64,000 bases of DNA. Origin: Salibaculum griseiflavum (lineage in GTDB: Bacteria; Pseudomonadota; Alphaproteobacteria; Rhodobacterales; Rhodobacteraceae). The stretch's first letter is position 1. Every line of letters starts with the position of its first letter. The notes under the pieces were generated by a model. That model made no database searches and was not told the origin of the DNA. It worked only from the letters and a program-made list of their open reading frames with translations. A program made the position numbers and the translations under genes. The stretch lies in contig NZ_QETF01000003.1 in assembly GCF_003129565.1 (NCBI RefSeq), forward strand, positions 186,001 through 250,000, written 5' to 3'. This document shows, one piece after another, positions 37,069 to 46,680 of the stretch.

Positions 37069-38079
37069 TCACATCTCGGCGGCAGCCTGAAGCGGGCCGG
37101 TATTGATGTTGTCTTCGTAGGTATCGAGCGAGGCGTCGATCGAGCCGGCCTCGACAAAGACGTCCGCGACGCCCTTGAGGAAAGTCGTGGCGTTGCCGCC
37201 AAGCCATGCCTGCGACAACTGCGTGTCCACATCCGGGAAGACGAATGTGCTGAGCGTGTCGGCGGTGGCGTCCTCGTCCATACCGGCATCCTGCGCGATC
37301 ACCGGCAACATCATGTCGGTGTTTTCGCCCGAGTTCCACATGGCGTTGGCCTCGGCTGTCACGCCAAGGAAAGCCGAAACGAGATCCGGGTTCTCGGCAA
37401 CGAAATCGGCCGGGGCCGACGTCACGTCGAAGACCAGAATGCCAAGTTCGGTCTTTTCGTCGCCAGTCAGTAGGACATTGCCGTATTCCTTGGCCCGGCG
37501 CAGGGACCCGCCCCAGCCGCAGAACAGGTCGACCGAGCCCTGTGCGATCGCGGCAGCCCCATCCGGCGGCGCCATGTCGACGATTTCCATGGTGCTGATA
37601 TCCACGCCGAAATGGTCCATCTGGCGCAGGAAGCCATAATGCGCCGCAGTGCCGAGCGGTACGGCTGCTTTCTTGCCGGCCAGATCGCCGGCATTGGAGG
37701 CGTCGATTTCAAGATCGGACCGGGCGACACAGTTGTCGTTATCCGCATAGGACACGGCAACGTCGAGCATCTGCAGGTCCTGGCCTGCGCTGGTGGCGAC
37801 CACGAAAGGCGGCACACCCTGGCTGACCGCCAGTTGCACGTCGCCCGAGGCCATGGCGGCGCTCATGGCGGTCCCGGTGTCGAAGCTGACCCAGTTGATA
37901 TCGACGCCCAGCGCGTCTTCATACATGCCTTCGACCTTGGCATACTGGAACGGCATCGGCCATTCGAGGAAATAGGCCACGGTGATTTCGTCCAGATGTG
38001 CCTCGGCCACGGCGGAACCGGCGCTGGCCAGAAGGGCCATACCGGCGGCGGCGCCGGCGAGTTTTGTCTTGAGCTTCAT
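37069..38079 (-). CDS. tauA: Taurine-type ABC transporter substrate-binding protein
   Basis: A 336-residue periplasmic protein. The signal peptide ends at SAVAEA. The mature part matches TauA-like binding proteins: TVAYFLEWPMPFQYAKVEG, MASGDVQLAVSQGVPPFVVA, LAGKKAAVPLGTAAHY and VDLFCGWGGSLRRAKEYGNVL. It should deliver taurine or a similar sulfonate to the TauBC pair. It is the first gene of the operon; the 278 bp upstream should hold the promoter. No tauR-type regulator is adjacent, unlike many roseobacter tau loci. Confidence 0.9.
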   Translation of the reverse strand: MKLKTKLAGAAAGMALLASAGSAVAEAHLDEITVAYFLEWPMPFQYAKVEGMYEDALGVDINWVSFDTGTAMSAAMASGDVQLAVSQGVPPFVVATSAGQDLQMLDVAVSYADNDNCVARSDLEIDASNAGDLAGKKAAVPLGTAAHYGFLRQMDHFGVDISTMEIVDMAPPDGAAAIAQGSVDLFCGWGGSLRRAKEYGNVLLTGDEKTELGILVFDVTSAPADFVAENPDLVSAFLGVTAEANAMWNSGENTDMMLPVIAQDAGMDEDATADTLSTFVFPDVDTQLSQAWLGGNATTFLKGVADVFVEAGSIDASLDTYEDNINTGPLQAAAEM

Positions 38080-38357
38080 GTTATCGTTTCTCCCAGTTGC
38101 TATCGGACGCGAATTCTATGTGTCGCGTCTTCTGGTGATGGCGCACACAAACCCGCGCACCGTCACATCAAATGGTGGTCCAGAACGCCCCCGCCGATCA
38201 ATGATTTTCATGCGATAATCGCGATTTGGCGGGGGCCGAGCGGACGAGTGCCGCGTAACTGCGCAAAACCCCAAAATGCCGAGGGAAAACTGTGCTGACC
38301 CAAGGGAAAGCAGTGTTGCGCCCCGGCGCTGGATATACCAAACGCGTATTTTTGGAC
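38080..38357. promoter_or_regulatory. tauA upstream region
   Basis: Non-coding 278 bp between the tauA start and cmk stop. It presumably holds the tau promoter. I see no clear dyad matching a known sulfonate regulator; a GC-rich GGCGGGGGCCGAG block lies near 38228-38241. Confidence 0.4.
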
Positions 38358-38966
38358 TTACGCCCGCGCAGAGTCCACGGCAGAGATCGCACAGGCAACG
38401 GCCTGGTCTATCGTCATATCCGACGTATCGATCCGAACTGCGTCCTTCGCCGGCTTCAACGGGGCTGTGGCGCGCTCGGAATCCCGCGCATCCCGCGCCC
38501 GAACATCGGCCAGAACCCCTTCAAATTCGGCCTCGTGCCCGCTCTCTTTCAGCTCCTTGAACCGCCTCTCGGCGCGACATTCCGCACTGGCTGTCACAAA
38601 GAGCTTCACCTCGGCCTCGGGGCAGATCACCGTGCCAATATCGCGCCCGTCCAGAACCGCGCCACCGGCGCGCCGGGCAAAGGCCCTCTGGAAATCCACC
38701 AAGGCTTCGCGAACATCCGCGATCACGGCCACCCTGCTGGCCGCCTGCGCCACCGCAGGGGTCCGCAGGCCAGGGGCGTCCAGGTCCTCGGCGCGTAATG
38801 CCCGCGCGGCCGCGACCGGCTCTTCGCCCTCCAGCACGCGTTTGCCGACCGCGCGATAGAGCAGCCCCGTATCCAGGTGAGCCAGGCCGAAATGCGCGGC
38901 CACCGCACGCGACACCGTTCCTTTTCCGGCAGCGGCAGGGCCATCTATGGCGACGGTGAAACTCAT
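38358..38966 (-). CDS. cmk: Cytidylate kinase
   Basis: A 202-residue P-loop kinase phosphorylating CMP/dCMP. The ATG at 38966 follows GGAGGAGG. The P-loop is [12 protein letters not shown]; other signatures are [10 protein letters not shown] and [18 protein letters not shown]. The start overlaps the stop of the upstream membrane gene (ATGA), placing it in the aroA-(membrane protein)-cmk unit. In many relatives rpsA follows directly; here it is about 3.9 kb away. Confidence 0.96.
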   Translation of the reverse strand: MSFTVAIDGPAAAGKGTVSRAVAAHFGLAHLDTGLLYRAVGKRVLEGEEPVAAARALRAEDLDAPGLRTPAVAQAASRVAVIADVREALVDFQRAFARRAGGAVLDGRDIGTVICPEAEVKLFVTASAECRAERRFKELKESGHEAEFEGVLADVRARDARDSERATAPLKPAKDAVRIDTSDMTIDQAVACAISAVDSARA

Positions 38967-39442
38967 GCGGTGCGCCTCCTCCATTGCACGATCAAGACAA
39001 GCACGGTCAGGTAGAGCGATGCAAATTTCGCCTTGGTCAGGGACGAGGCCGCCGCCACCGCGCCCGGCTCCAGTATATCAACGAATACCGCCCGATAGAT
39101 CGCGGCGTTCTCGGCCAGGTCGATGATCGCATAGAGCACCGCCAACCCGGCGATCACGAACCGCAACGGACCATCGCGCCACCCCATCACGGCCAGCCAC
39201 AGCGCCAGTGCGACGATAAAGACCCTGTCCCACATGGTCAGAAGTGCGGCGTAACTGTCGCGTGCCGGTTCAGTGAGCGCCGTGACGAAGGGGGCGATGG
39301 CAGCCGCGTCATATCCCAGCAGGCGAAAATCCGGAGGGAAATGGTCCTGAGCGCCCGGGATGATCGTGAAATACAGCATCATGCCCATGATCAGGTAGCT
39401 CACCAGGGCCAGGCCGCCGGTTATGCGCAGCGCCAGCCGCAT
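38963..39442 (-). CDS. Small membrane protein, unknown function
   Basis: A 159-residue protein with about four hydrophobic helices (residues about 8-28, 68-88, 92-112 and 135-155) and a basic C-terminus. The middle holds an acidic stretch ([18 protein letters not shown]). No family is recognised with certainty. It abuts aroA (start next to the aroA stop) and overlaps cmk by ATGA, so it is very probably co-translated with them. Confidence 0.8.
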   Translation of the reverse strand: MRLALRITGGLALVSYLIMGMMLYFTIIPGAQDHFPPDFRLLGYDAAAIAPFVTALTEPARDSYAALLTMWDRVFIVALALWLAVMGWRDGPLRFVIAGLAVLYAIIDLAENAAIYRAVFVDILEPGAVAAASSLTKAKFASLYLTVLVLIVQWRRRTA

Positions 39443-40792
39443 TCAGTTCGACCGGGTAAGGCCCGCGCCCAGTCCGGTCATCAGCTCTTCGAAGATCGGA
39501 AAGGAGGTCGCGATCGGGCCACCATCATCCACACGCATGGGGCTTTGCGTCGCCAACCCCATCACCAGAAAGGACATGGCGATACGGTGGTCCAGCCGGC
39601 TTTCGACAGTTACACCGCCGGGCACATCACCATGGCCACGGCCATGAACCACCCACCAGTCTTCGCCCTCTTCGACCTCGATGCCGGCTGCGCGCAAGCC
39701 CTTGGCCATGGCGTCGATCCGATCACATTCCTTGACGCGCAGTTCCTTGACGCCACGCATCTCGGTCCGGCCCTTGGCAAAGGCCGCCACGACCGACAGC
39801 ACCGGATATTCGTCGATCATGCTGGCGGCCCGCTCCGGCGGCACCGCGATGCCTTCCATCTCGGGCGAGAACCGGGCACGCAGGTCGGCCACCGGCTCGC
39901 CGCCTTCCTCGCGCATGTTCTCGAAGGTCAGGTCGGCCCCCATCTCCTGCAAGGTGTAGAAAAGGCCGGCGCGGGTCGGGTTCAACCCGATATTGGGCAC
40001 CAGCACATCCGAACCTTCGACAAGCAGCGCCGCACAAACCGGAAACGCAGCCGAGGACGGGTCGCGCGGAACGATGATGGTCTGCGGCACCAGCTCCGGC
40101 TGACCGTTCAGGGTAATAACCCGACCCTCTTCGGTTTCTTCAACCGACAATTCGGCCCCGAACCCCGCCAGCATCCGCTCCGTATGATCGCGGGTCGCTT
40201 CCTTCTCGATCACCACCGTTTCACCAGGCGCGTTCAAACCGGCCAGCAGAACCGCCGACTTCACCTGTGCCGAGGGCACGGGCACTGTATAACGCACGGG
40301 CACCGGGTCCGAGGCACCCACGATGGTCATCGGCAGCCGCCCGCCGTCGCGCCCGAACGCCTGCGCCCCGAACAACGCCAGCGGGTCGGTCACCCGGCCC
40401 ATCGGCCGCGCATTCAAGGAGGCATCACCGGTAAAGGTCGCGGTGATCGGGCTGGTGGCCATGGCCCCCATGATCAACCGCACGCCCGTGCCGGAATTGC
40501 CGCAATCGATCACCTGGTCCGGCTCGGCAAAGCCGCCGACCCCGACACCATGCACAGTCCATTCGCCACCGCCGTGATCCGTCACTTCGGCGCCGAAGGC
40601 CCGCATGGCCTTGCCGGTATCCAGAACGTCCTGACCTTCCAGCAAGCCGGTGATCCGGGTCTCGCCCACGCTCAGCGCCCCGAGGATCAGCGACCGGTGA
40701 GAGATCGACTTGTCGCCCGGCACATGCGCCTCGCCTGTCAGGGGTCCGCCCTTGCGGGAGGTCATCGGGATAGGGTCACCATGGCTCGACAT
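39443..40792 (-). CDS. aroA: 3-phosphoshikimate 1-carboxyvinyltransferase (EPSP synthase)
   Basis: A 449-residue shikimate-pathway enzyme. I take ATG 40792, preceded by GGAG. The backbone follows the alphaproteobacterial CP4-like class: [70 protein letters not shown] and [14 protein letters not shown]. At the site where the tolerant CP4 enzyme has Ala (NAATG) this protein reads NSGTG, i.e. Gly as in sensitive enzymes. It leads the unit with the small membrane protein and cmk. Confidence 0.95.
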   Translation of the reverse strand: MSSHGDPIPMTSRKGGPLTGEAHVPGDKSISHRSLILGALSVGETRITGLLEGQDVLDTGKAMRAFGAEVTDHGGGEWTVHGVGVGGFAEPDQVIDCGNSGTGVRLIMGAMATSPITATFTGDASLNARPMGRVTDPLALFGAQAFGRDGGRLPMTIVGASDPVPVRYTVPVPSAQVKSAVLLAGLNAPGETVVIEKEATRDHTERMLAGFGAELSVEETEEGRVITLNGQPELVPQTIIVPRDPSSAAFPVCAALLVEGSDVLVPNIGLNPTRAGLFYTLQEMGADLTFENMREEGGEPVADLRARFSPEMEGIAVPPERAASMIDEYPVLSVVAAFAKGRTEMRGVKELRVKECDRIDAMAKGLRAAGIEVEEGEDWWVVHGRGHGDVPGGVTVESRLDHRIAMSFLVMGLATQSPMRVDDGGPIATSFPIFEELMTGLGAGLTRSN

Positions 40793-40889
40793 GTCAGTCT
40801 CCGAAATTCCTGTCCGCAGCCTGATAAACCGGCCCGCCGTTAGCGTCCACACCATGTGCTTCTTTGGGTCGAAAATACCGCGGGGGAGG

Positions 40890-40931
40890 CCGCGCGCGCT
40901 GCGCGCGGTCGGGGGCAGCGCCCCCTGCCCC
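40890..40931. repeat. Two adjacent GC-rich hairpins
   Basis: CCGCGCGC-GCT-GCGCGCGG at 40890-40908 followed by GGGGCAG...CTGCCCC up to 40931, directly after the trmB stop. It has no U-run, so it may be a dispersed palindromic element or mRNA end-stabiliser. Confidence 0.55.
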
Positions 40932-40933
40932 GG

Positions 40934-41644
40934 TTAGAGCTTGCGAAAGGTCAGGTAATGCGGCACCCGGCCCTCGCGCAGGGCCTTCTGCTCGTAGCGG
41001 GTCGACAGCCAGTCATCCCATGGCGCGCGCCAATCCTGCGGCCCCTCGGCCAACCACTCGAAGCCATGGCGCGGGACCTGTTCCAGCGTCTGCCGCACGT
41101 AGTCGGGAATGTCCGTGGCCACGCGAAACTCGGCCCCCGGCTTGACCACCCGTGCCAGCGCTTCCAGGTATTCCGGCGTCACGAAACGGCGACGGTGATG
41201 CCGCTTCTTGGGCCAAGGGTCGGGATAAAGCAGGAAGGCCTTGGAAATAGAGGCCTCGGGCAGCACGTCGAACAGGTCGCGCACATCGCCGGGATGCACG
41301 GCCAGGTTTTCCACGCCCGCCTTGCGGATCTTGCCCAGAAGCATGGCGACCCCGTTGATATAGGGCTCGCACCCGATGATGCCGATACCGGGGTTTTCGG
41401 CGGCCTGGTGCACAAGATGCTCACCACCACCGAACCCGATTTCGAGCCATACATCCTTCCCACCGAACAGCGCCTCAAGGTCCAGCGGGCTGCGGTCGGG
41501 GTTCTTATCCCAATCCACGGCGCCTGGGGACAGTTTCGCCAGATCCTCGTCAAGATAGGCCTGCTGGCTGTCTCGCAGTCCTTTGCCCTTGATCCGGCCA
41601 TAGAAATTGCGCCACGGCGCCTTTGGGTGCTTCTGGTCACTCAT
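40934..41644 (-). CDS. trmB: tRNA (guanine-N7-)-methyltransferase
   Basis: A 236-residue SAM-dependent enzyme making m7G46 in tRNA. It has the family N-terminus with FYGRIKGKGL, motif I LEIGFGGGEHLVHQA, then GCEPYINGVAMLL, the catalytic-region YPDPWPKKRHHRRRFV and ATDIPDYV. Length is normal. It is near metK, its cofactor source, as in related genomes, with the plus-strand DoxX gene in between. Confidence 0.95.
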   Translation of the reverse strand: MSDQKHPKAPWRNFYGRIKGKGLRDSQQAYLDEDLAKLSPGAVDWDKNPDRSPLDLEALFGGKDVWLEIGFGGGEHLVHQAAENPGIGIIGCEPYINGVAMLLGKIRKAGVENLAVHPGDVRDLFDVLPEASISKAFLLYPDPWPKKRHHRRRFVTPEYLEALARVVKPGAEFRVATDIPDYVRQTLEQVPRHGFEWLAEGPQDWRAPWDDWLSTRYEQKALREGRVPHYLTFRKL

Positions 41645-41800
41645 GGGCGGCTCTTAGCCGCGTGGCGGGAAATGCGCAACGTCGGGCGGCATCAATCCCG
41701 ATTGTGCATCAACGCACTTCATTTGATATTTTTTGCTGGATTGTGAGTTTGGCCGAGAAGGCCGAAACAACCGCCATATCGTTTACAAAGGAAAAGGCAG

Positions 41801-42223
41801 ATGTCTCAGCTCACACAATTCGCCGCACCGCTCGGCCGGTTGCTCCTGTCCTTCATGTTCATCATGTCAGGACTGCAAAAGATCACCGGCTATGCCGGCA
41901 CCCAGCAATACATGGAAATGATGGGCGTGCCCGGCGCCCTGTTGCCGCTTGCCATCGTGACCGAGGTCGCGGGCGGCCTGGCTTTGCTGCTGGGCTGGCA
42001 GGCCCGCATCGCCGCCTTCCTGTTGGCCGGTTTCTCGGTTGTCTCCGGCATTCTGTTCCACCTTCTTCCATCCTTCGGGATGGAGGGCATGGCCGCACAG
42101 GCCGAGATGATCGGTTTCATGAAGAACATGACCATCGCCGGCGGCATGCTGATGGTCGTGGCCTTCGGACCGGGCGCCTGGTCGCTCGACATGCGCGGCA
42201 AGACCGCGACGCTTGCCGGCTGA
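41801..42223 (+). CDS. DoxX family membrane protein
   Basis: A 140-residue inner-membrane protein with four hydrophobic helices. The start PLGRLLLSFMFIMSGLQKITGY matches DoxX, with AIVTEVAGGLALLLGW in helix 2-3. AAGGAAAAGG precedes the ATG. DoxX-like proteins are linked to quinone, sulfur or redox homeostasis, but most are uncharacterised. It is transcribed alone, opposite its neighbours, with its own terminator. Confidence 0.88.
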   Translation: MSQLTQFAAPLGRLLLSFMFIMSGLQKITGYAGTQQYMEMMGVPGALLPLAIVTEVAGGLALLLGWQARIAAFLLAGFSVVSGILFHLLPSFGMEGMAAQAEMIGFMKNMTIAGGMLMVVAFGPGAWSLDMRGKTATLAG

Positions 42224-42242
42224 GTCCGATCAGCAAACCAGC

Positions 42243-42272
42243 AAATGGCCCCGCGTCGCGGGGCCATTTTCG
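42243..42272 (+). terminator. Terminator after the DoxX gene
   Basis: AAATGGCCCCGC and GCGGGGCCATTT form a 12-bp stem around GTC, then TTTTCGTTTT. It lies 20 bases after the DoxX stop. Confidence 0.9.
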
Positions 42273-42463
42273 TTTTACCGGTCTCTGCCGGTCAAATAGC
42301 GCAGCGGTGATCTGGCAAGCCGGCCGTGTCTGGCATTCGACGACCCGGGCCGGAAACGCTTGATGGGCCAAGAAACGCTTGGGCTGCCCCAAGGCGACGC
42401 CTGCCGCGGGGATTGTCAGCAAAACCACCAGCATCAACGATCAGAGCAAGGCCCGGCCCAGCA

Positions 42464-43645
42464 TCAGACGGCTTTCTTCAACGCCTCGACCAGGTCGGTG
42501 TTCTCCCAGCTGAAGCCCCCATCGCTATCTGGCGCGCGGCCGAAATGGCCATAGGCTGCAGTGCGGGCATAGATCGGCTTGTTCAGATCAAGGTGGGTCC
42601 GGATTCCGCGCGGGGTCAGGTCCATCACCTGCGGGATCGCGGCCTCGATCGCGGCGGCGTCCACTTCGCCGGTGCCGTGAGTATCGACATAGATCGACAG
42701 CGGCTTGGCGATGCCGATGGCATAGCTGAGCTGGATCGTGCAGCGCTCGGCCATGCCGGCGGCCACGACATTCTTGGCCAGGTAGCGCGCGGCGTAGGCG
42801 GCCGACCGGTCCACCTTGGTCGGGTCCTTGCCCGAGAAGGCACCGCCCCCGTGGGGCGCGGCACCGCCATAGGTGTCCACGATGATCTTGCGGCCGGTCA
42901 GCCCCGCATCGCCGTCGGGTCCGCCGATCACGAAACGCCCGGTGGGGTTCACCCACCACTCGGTGCGGTCACTGAACAGGTCGGCAGGAAGGATCTCGCG
43001 GATATAGGGTTCGACGATCGCGCGGATGTCGTCGCTGGTCTGGCCCTCGTCGGAATGCTGGGTCGACAGCACGATCTGGGTCACCTCGACCGGCTTACCG
43101 TTTTCGTAGCGCAGGCTGATCTGGCTTTTCGCGTCCGGACGCAAGGTCGGCTCGGTACCATGTTTGCGCACCTCGGCCAGGCGTTTGAGGATCGCGTGGG
43201 AATAGAGGATCGGGGCCGGCATCAGCTCGGGGGTCTCGGTGCAGGCATAGCCGAACATGATGCCCTGGTCGCCGGCGCCTTCGTCCTTGTCATCCCCCGC
43301 ATCGACACCTTGGGCGATATGGGCGGATTGCTCGTGCAGCAGGTTGGTGATTTCGCAGGTCTGCCAATGGAACTTGTCCTGCTCGTAGCCGATGTCGCGA
43401 ATGCAATCGCGGGCGATGTCCTCGATCGCCTCCATCTTCTCGGCCAGCTTGCTCTTGTCCGCCAACCCGATCTCGCCACCGATGACGACACGGTTGGTCG
43501 TCGCAAAGGTTTCGCAGGCCACACGTGCCTCGGGTTCTTCGGCGATCAGCGCATCCAGAACGGCATCCGAGATACGGTCGCACACCTTATCCGGGTGCCC
43601 TTCGGAAACAGACTCCGAGGTGAACGTGTAGTTGTTGCGTGTCAT
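42464..43645 (-). CDS. metK: S-adenosylmethionine synthetase
   Basis: A 393-residue enzyme making SAM from methionine and ATP. The ATG at 43645 gives the family start with [22 protein letters not shown]. Other signatures are [32 protein letters not shown] and [13 protein letters not shown]. The leader carries a SAM/SAH-type riboswitch whose 3' part covers the ribosome site, implying translational feedback. It follows lnt on the same strand. Confidence 0.98.
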   Translation of the reverse strand: MTRNNYTFTSESVSEGHPDKVCDRISDAVLDALIAEEPEARVACETFATTNRVVIGGEIGLADKSKLAEKMEAIEDIARDCIRDIGYEQDKFHWQTCEITNLLHEQSAHIAQGVDAGDDKDEGAGDQGIMFGYACTETPELMPAPILYSHAILKRLAEVRKHGTEPTLRPDAKSQISLRYENGKPVEVTQIVLSTQHSDEGQTSDDIRAIVEPYIREILPADLFSDRTEWWVNPTGRFVIGGPDGDAGLTGRKIIVDTYGGAAPHGGGAFSGKDPTKVDRSAAYAARYLAKNVVAAGMAERCTIQLSYAIGIAKPLSIYVDTHGTGEVDAAAIEAAIPQVMDLTPRGIRTHLDLNKPIYARTAAYGHFGRAPDSDGGFSWENTDLVEALKKAV

Positions 43646-43649
43646 GAAA

Positions 43650-43697
43650 GTGCTCCATTCATTTTGCCGCGCCACGCCAGGAAGCCGTTGTGGCCGG
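43650..43697 (-). promoter_or_regulatory. SAM/SAH riboswitch in metK leader
   Basis: On the minus strand, GGCCACAACGGCTTCCTGGC then GTGG, followed after a spacer by ATGGAGCA eleven bases before the ATG (the start-proximal GGAG is the ribosome site). This matches the compact SAM/SAH class described upstream of metK in Rhodobacterales: a stem CCAC/GTGG with the conserved AACGGCTTCCTGGC loop, and a pseudoknot with the ribosome-site strand. Binding of SAM should hide the ribosome site. Confidence 0.9.
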
Positions 43698-43715
43698 AAT
43701 TCATGTCAACATCGC

Positions 43716-45266
43716 CTAGCCGCCGGTCCCGGCGGCGTCAACGCGAAACCGCCGACCGCCGATCCAGGCCAACCCGAGTGTGGCAAGCAATGCCACGATC
43801 ACGGGCCAGTCACCGGTCCGGGAATAGAGGGTCGGCGGCAGCGGCACGCTGACCTGCACATCCAGAAAGCCCCCCTGCCCCAGCGCAAGGCGGTCACCGA
43901 TGCGCCCGCGCCCGTCAATCACCGCCGAAATCCCCGTATTGGCCGCGCGCAGCACCGGCAGGCCCTGTTCAATGGCCCGGGCGCGTGCCTGGACAAGGTG
44001 CTGTCGCGGGCCCGGCCCGGTGCCGAACCAGGCGTCATTGGTCATGATGACCAACACATCGGGGCGCGGGCCGTCCTCGATGATCTCTTCGGGAAAGATG
44101 CCCTCGTAGCAGATCAGGATACGGGCACGGCCCAGCCCAGCCACGTCGATCGTGCCGGACCCCGTGCCGGGGGCGAAGCCCATCGCCATGTCGACGACTC
44201 CGGTCAGCCCGAGCTTGCCGAATATCCAGACAAGCGGCACGTATTCCCCGAAGGGCACGAGGTGCTGTTTGTCGTAGAGCGCGGCCACGCTCCCGTCCGT
44301 TTCAATCACGATGGCGCTGTTGTGATAGCCCGCCTGCGGGTTCCAGCGCTGGATACCGGCCAGAACCGGCGCGCCGCGCCCGGCCTCGCCCATCCTTTCC
44401 AGCCAAGGGTCAGCATTGCGCAAAAGGGTCGCCACGGAGGTTTCCGGCCAGATCACCACGTCGGGCGGGGGATCGGTAGCCGTGGCCTCGACCGCGCGCT
44501 GAAAAAAGACCGGGATCCATTCCAGATCCCATTTCAGGTGCTGGGGTGCATTCGGTTGCACCAGACGGACCGTAGGCGCGGCGGGATCGGTGGTCGGGGT
44601 CGGCATCCACAGGCTACCAACCGCCAGGGCCAGACTAGCAGCGGCCAAGCCGGGCCATAAGAGGAACCGACCCCGGCACACGCCAAAGGCCGCGAGCGCC
44701 GACACTGAGACCAGAACCGCGCTTGCGCCATGCGGACCGATCAGCGCGAAAAGATAGTCCACCGGCGCCCCGATCATGGAATAGGACAGCAACGCCCAAG
44801 GGAAGCCGCTGAGGACATGCGCGCGGGCAAATTCGGCGAGCAGAAGCGCCGCCCCGATCATGGTGAAACGGGGCCCCGGCGCCCGCGCGCCCCGCGTTCC
44901 GGCCCAGAACGCCGCCGCCCAGAACAGAGCCAGGCCGCCGGACATGCCAAGGATGGCAAACGGCGACATCCAGCCGTGCCGCCACGGTTCGACGAAAAAG
45001 GGTTCGACGATCCAGCGCAGGGTGATCCCGAAATAGGCGACACCGATAGTCCAGCCGAACCAGGCGGCCTGTTTCGGGTTCAGATGCTGACTGGCGCCCA
45101 ATGCCAGGACCAGACCGGCCACGACCCACAGCAAGCGCGCCGCCGCATCGCCCATCTGCCCCAGCGACAGGATCGCCCCGATGCCAAGTGCCAAAGCGAC
45201 CCGGCGCCAGCGCCCCCAGCCGGGGATCGCGGCCCAGAACGCCGACAAGCGCGCGTTTTCAGCCAC
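43716..45266 (-). CDS. lnt: Apolipoprotein N-acyltransferase
   Basis: A 516-residue inner-membrane enzyme adding the third acyl chain to lipoproteins. I place the start at GTG 45266, which overlaps the corC stop by eight bases and has GCGAGG upstream; a longer frame to 45344 lies inside corC. About six N-terminal helices are followed by a nitrilase domain with the expected triad: Glu in IWPETSV, Lys in LYDKQHLVPFGEYVPL and Cys in LICYEGIFPEE. A C-terminal helix (DWPVIVALLATLGLAWIG) anchors the end. Confidence 0.95.
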   Translation of the reverse strand: MAENARLSAFWAAIPGWGRWRRVALALGIGAILSLGQMGDAAARLLWVVAGLVLALGASQHLNPKQAAWFGWTIGVAYFGITLRWIVEPFFVEPWRHGWMSPFAILGMSGGLALFWAAAFWAGTRGARAPGPRFTMIGAALLLAEFARAHVLSGFPWALLSYSMIGAPVDYLFALIGPHGASAVLVSVSALAAFGVCRGRFLLWPGLAAASLALAVGSLWMPTPTTDPAAPTVRLVQPNAPQHLKWDLEWIPVFFQRAVEATATDPPPDVVIWPETSVATLLRNADPWLERMGEAGRGAPVLAGIQRWNPQAGYHNSAIVIETDGSVAALYDKQHLVPFGEYVPLVWIFGKLGLTGVVDMAMGFAPGTGSGTIDVAGLGRARILICYEGIFPEEIIEDGPRPDVLVIMTNDAWFGTGPGPRQHLVQARARAIEQGLPVLRAANTGISAVIDGRGRIGDRLALGQGGFLDVQVSVPLPPTLYSRTGDWPVIVALLATLGLAWIGGRRFRVDAAGTGG

Positions 45267-46143
45267 CCTCGCGCCCGCGCAGCCGCACGCGCAACCGCTT
45301 GATGCGGCGCGGATCGGCCTCGACCACTTCGAATTCAGGTCCATCTGGATGAGGGATCACCTCGCCACGAGCCGGCACATGACCGGCCAGCATGAACACC
45401 AGACCGCCCAGCGTGTCGACCTCGTCCTCATCGATTTCTTCGTGCTCGGTCAGGACGCGGCCGATCTCGGCCTCGAACTCTTCCAGCGGCGCGCGGGCCT
45501 CGGCCATGTAGACACCGGGCTGCTCCAGCTTCCAAGGGACGGCCTCGGCGGTGTCGTGCTCATCCTCGATCTCGCCGACGACCTGTTCCAGCAAGTCCTC
45601 GATGGTCAGCAAACCATCGGTGCCGCCGTATTCGTCGATCACCAGCGCCATGTGGATTCGGTCGGACTGCATCTTCTGCAAAAGCACGCCCAGCGGCATC
45701 GAGGGCGGCACGTAAAGGAGCGACCGCAACAAGCCACGCAGGTCGAAATGATCGCTGTCGCAGTCGAAACCGTAGGTCAGCGCCACGTCCTTGAGATTGG
45801 CAAAGCCGACCGGCGTGTCCAGCGTGCCGTCAAAGACCGGCAGCCGGGTATAGCCACTGTCCCGGAACACCTTGACCAGGTCCTCCTTCGAGATGTCGAC
45901 CGGGACCGCGACGATCTCGGCCTTGGGGATCATGACATCCTCGACCCGCATCCGCCGCAGGTTCGCAAGACCCGGACGCGGGGCGGCGACCGGTTGCCCG
46001 TAGGCACCGGAGGCGTCGGTTTGGGATGTGTCGGAGGGGCTGAGCGCCTCGACGATGCGGCCGAAAAAGCCGCGTTGATTATGGGTCGGTGATCCATGCG
46101 CGCTATGCGCCGCGCTAGAAGACCCGTCGGTGGTGTCGCCCAT
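45259..46143 (-). CDS. corC: CorC/HlyC-type CBS-domain protein
   Basis: A 294-residue cytoplasmic protein: an N-terminal low-complexity stretch (60 residues), a CBS pair starting at RVEDVMIPKAEIVAVPVD and continuing to MALVIDEYGGTDGLLTIEDL, then a CorC-HlyC domain (EFEAEIGRVL, GGLVFMLAGHVPARGE). It lacks the membrane DUF21 part, like E. coli CorC/YbeX. Its role in Mg/Co efflux or ribosome biology is by homology. GGAG precedes the ATG. It lies between ybeY and lnt. Confidence 0.92.
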   Translation of the reverse strand: MGDTTDGSSSAAHSAHGSPTHNQRGFFGRIVEALSPSDTSQTDASGAYGQPVAAPRPGLANLRRMRVEDVMIPKAEIVAVPVDISKEDLVKVFRDSGYTRLPVFDGTLDTPVGFANLKDVALTYGFDCDSDHFDLRGLLRSLLYVPPSMPLGVLLQKMQSDRIHMALVIDEYGGTDGLLTIEDLLEQVVGEIEDEHDTAEAVPWKLEQPGVYMAEARAPLEEFEAEIGRVLTEHEEIDEDEVDTLGGLVFMLAGHVPARGEVIPHPDGPEFEVVEADPRRIKRLRVRLRGREGG

Positions 46144-46197
46144 TTTCTCCTACCAGTCGCGGCCCTTGGAAAAAACGCCGGGCCAAAGAGGCGTATC

Positions 46198-46680
46198 TCA
46201 TGAATATGGGTCAGGCAGACCCAGTTTGCCAAGTATCTCGACCTCCAAAGCTTCCATGAGGGTGGCATCCCCGTCACGCTCATGGTCATAGCCCAGCAAA
46301 TGCAGGGTTGCATGAACGATCAAATGCGTCACATGCGCGTCGAATGACTTGCCCTGCGCCACGGCTTCGCGCTGGCAGGTCTCATAGGCGATGGCGATAT
46401 CGCCGAGTTCCGGATCATCGGGCGGTTCCGGACAGGTGCCTTCCTCGTCCGCCCCGCGCTCCTCGTTGGGCCAGCTCAGCACATTGGTTGCCTGTGGCTT
46501 GGCCCTGAAATCGCCGTTGAGCTCGGCAATCCGGGCATCGTCGCAAGCCAGGATCGCTACCGACCACTCCCCCCCTCGAAGGCCCAGATGGGACAACGTG
46601 GCCGTAACGGCACGTTCGGCCAGCGCGGCAAGCGGCACCGCCTCCCATGGCGGCGCCTCGATCATCACATCCGCGATCAT
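46198..46680 (-). CDS. ybeY: Endoribonuclease YbeY
   Basis: A 160-residue metallo-RNase for 16S rRNA maturation and ribosome quality control. The start at 46680 overlaps the upstream membrane gene by ATGA. The zinc motif HATLHLLGYDHE is complete, and the N-terminal family features ILACDDARIAELNGDFR and ATNVLSWP are present. A short acidic insertion (ADEEGTCPEPPDDPE) precedes LGDIAIA. It is between phoH and corC, the classic order. Confidence 0.95.
   Translation of the reverse strand: MIADVMIEAPPWEAVPLAALAERAVTATLSHLGLRGGEWSVAILACDDARIAELNGDFRAKPQATNVLSWPNEERGADEEGTCPEPPDDPELGDIAIAYETCQREAVAQGKSFDAHVTHLIVHATLHLLGYDHERDGDATLMEALEVEILGKLGLPDPYS

Noticed and set aside
38984-40843. 619-codon plus-strand frame opposite aroA
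   Set aside because: Antisense shadow with no recognisable motif; aroA on the minus strand is certain.
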